Source of the DNA: Acidimicrobiia bacterium
GTDB taxonomy: Bacteria > Actinomycetota > Acidimicrobiia > Spongiisociales > UBA5794
Assembly: GCA_030618675.1 (NCBI GenBank)
Contig: JAUXCV010000005.1
Location: 1-24,235, forward strand
DNA length: 24,235 bases
Direction of reading: 5' to 3'
How positions within the stretch are numbered: position 1 is the first letter of the stretch; each line of letters begins with the position of its first letter. The notes under the pieces are model-generated. The model made no database searches. It was given only the letters and a program-made list of their open reading frames with translations, and was not told the origin of the DNA. Made by a program: the position numbers and the translations under genes. Shown piece after piece: positions 23,063 through 24,235 of this stretch.

Positions 23063-24235
23063 CTACGGCTGTCTGCAGGATGCAGCTGCCGACACTTCGA
23101 GATGCCAAACGGCCTGGCCGGGAAGCTCGTCGGCGGCGATGAGCGTTGCGGGAATTCCGATCTGTTCTTCATCGTTCGATGAGATGAGGATGTCGCCCCC
23201 CGATGGGTCGCAGGGGCCGTCGACGAACACCAGTCGGCGAGGAGCGAGTCGGAACTCGTATAGGTTTCGTGCGTGACCATCGAAGAACCGCACGTCGTAG
23301 GCGACCGGTTCGTCTTCCGGCAATTCCGAGAGGGCAACCGGCACGTTGTTGTAGCCATCGAACCAGAACGACACGAACGGATCCCACGACGTCGCCTTGC
23401 CAACGAAGGTAATTGCAACCGAGACAATGATGACGGCGACGATCGCGGGAGTCGCCCGCCGTCGAGAGTACAGAGCGGCCGCGAGACCGACCGCCGCGGA
23501 CACCAACGAGATCGCAAGGATGCTCAAGCCCTGGAGGAATACCGTAGTCGATGAGTCCACGAGCGTTTGCAGGCCAAGGAGTCCGGGGATCGTCAGTTTC
23601 TGAACGCTACCCGTGAACTGCTCCGATCCACGCCAGAGCACGAGGACGAGGCCGGTGATGGGTATGGCTGCAGCTCCGATGCCCCATACGCGCCAAGCGT
23701 TTCGGGATCGCAGGAGCCAGGCCGCACCGGCCAAGATCAGGACCGGCGACACGCCTTCGAGGTAGCGTCCATAGACGCGATAATCGACGCGGTTCCACGC
23801 CGGTAGAACACCGGTCGGCTCTGATAGAAGACCAGCCGAGAGTGCAGCAACGCCGGCGACGGAGAGAAGCGCAAAGAGCGCGGCAAGTCGCGCTCCGGCA
23901 CTCGAATCGGTGAACGGCGTGAGTCGGCCGACGAGCCACACGAGAGCGACGACACCCATGACGGCGACACCGAACGAGACCGTGGCCACATACCACAGGT
24001 GTCCGAAGCTCGTGGATAGGGTGTCGCCGAGGTTCGACGGCGAGAACGACGCGATGATTCTTGAAGCTTCGCCGACGTTCCCAGGTCTGTTGGTCGTCGA
24101 CCACAGCCGTTCCGACAGGTACGAGTGCATGGCGAGATTGCCGGCGACCACGGTGCTGGCAGCCCCGATCGCGACGATCATGGGACGCACCGCTAGTCGT
24201 CGAGTCGCAGCAGCGATCACGACCACTACGGCGAA
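23063..24235 (-). CDS. Polytopic membrane protein, 3' part only (runs off window)
   Basis: The frame is open to the window edge, so the N-terminus is missing; at least 390 residues are seen. It has about eight hydrophobic helices, with 'YGRYLEGVSPVLILAG' in one. RYLE/D-P is a frequent motif in late helices of GT-C-type membrane glycosyltransferases. A C-terminal soluble region of about 110 residues includes WDPFVSFWFDGYNNVP and FVDGPCDPSGGD. The overall shape suggests a membrane glycosyltransferase or a glycan-related membrane protein, but I do not recognise the family. It is followed by a 181-bp gap to the GT4 gene on the same strand. Confidence 0.75.
   Translation of the reverse strand, partial: FAVVVVIAAATRRLAVRPMIVAIGAASTVVAGNLAMHSYLSERLWSTTNRPGNVGEASRIIASFSPSNLGDTLSTSFGHLWYVATVSFGVAVMGVVALVWLVGRLTPFTDSSAGARLAALFALLSVAGVAALSAGLLSEPTGVLPAWNRVDYRVYGRYLEGVSPVLILAGAAWLLRSRNAWRVWGIGAAAIPITGLVLVLWRGSEQFTGSVQKLTIPGLLGLQTLVDSSTTVFLQGLSILAISLVSAAVGLAAALYSRRRATPAIVAVIIVSVAITFVGKATSWDPFVSFWFDGYNNVPVALSELPEDEPVAYDVRFFDGHARNLYEFRLAPRRLVFVDGPCDPSGGDILISSNDEEQIGIPATLIAADELPGQAVWHLEVSAAASCRQP

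Overview
The window is GC-rich DNA with frequent GTG starts and genes packed on both strands. It looks like a high-GC actinobacterium. The NodB deacetylase fused to DxDGDGxD repeats and the 'GAGCGTAGCGAGG' type of intergenic repeat make me think of Acidimicrobiia (Ilumatobacter-like), but that placement is inference. I see no rRNA, tRNA or CRISPR array. Almost every gene fits one theme: synthesis, modification and export of a cell-surface glycan.

Layout. (1) 1-1794: a secreted-type polysaccharide deacetylase with C-terminal calcium-type repeats, its 5' end missing or disrupted, followed by a repeat-rich intergenic stretch. (2) 1795-4567, minus strand: a polytopic GT-C-like membrane protein and UDP-glucose 6-dehydrogenase. 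(3) 4850-7343, plus strand: a polyprenol-phosphate sugar synthase (GT2) and a GT39/ArnT-like membrane glycosyltransferase. (4) 7456-10942, minus strand: a complete dTDP-L-rhamnose operon in the order rmlC-rmlB-rmlA(long form)-rmlD, with ATGA overlaps. (5) 11098-14709, plus strand: an export operon of Wzm permease, Wzt ATPase, a membrane-anchored GT2 and a WecB-type 2-epimerase, the first three joined by 4-nt overlaps. (6) 14708-16390: an unusual cassette holding a SAM methyltransferase. It is bounded by about 125-bp direct repeats (about 92% identical), which enclose a 20-bp inverted repeat pair, a 54-nt near-perfect palindrome and an IS630-like transposase remnant. (7) 16338-20415: a fused nucleotidyltransferase-HAD phosphatase (minus), then divergently a CDP-glycerol glycerophosphotransferase-like protein and a UPF0104/LPG-synthase-type membrane protein (plus). 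(8) 20541-24235, minus strand: a polysaccharide pyruvyl transferase, a GT4 glycosyltransferase and the 3' part of another polytopic membrane protein that runs off the window.

How the genes could work together: Ugd, Rml and WecB supply UDP-glucuronate, dTDP-rhamnose and UDP-ManNAc-type donors. The GT2, GT4 and GT39-like enzymes assemble or transfer sugars. Wzm/Wzt exports a lipid-linked polymer. The methyltransferase, the pyruvyl transferase and the putative CDP-polyol/phosphopolyol module would decorate it. The two most unusual points are the repeat-bounded methyltransferase cassette and the fused cytidylyltransferase-HAD enzyme beside a TagB/TagF-like transferase.
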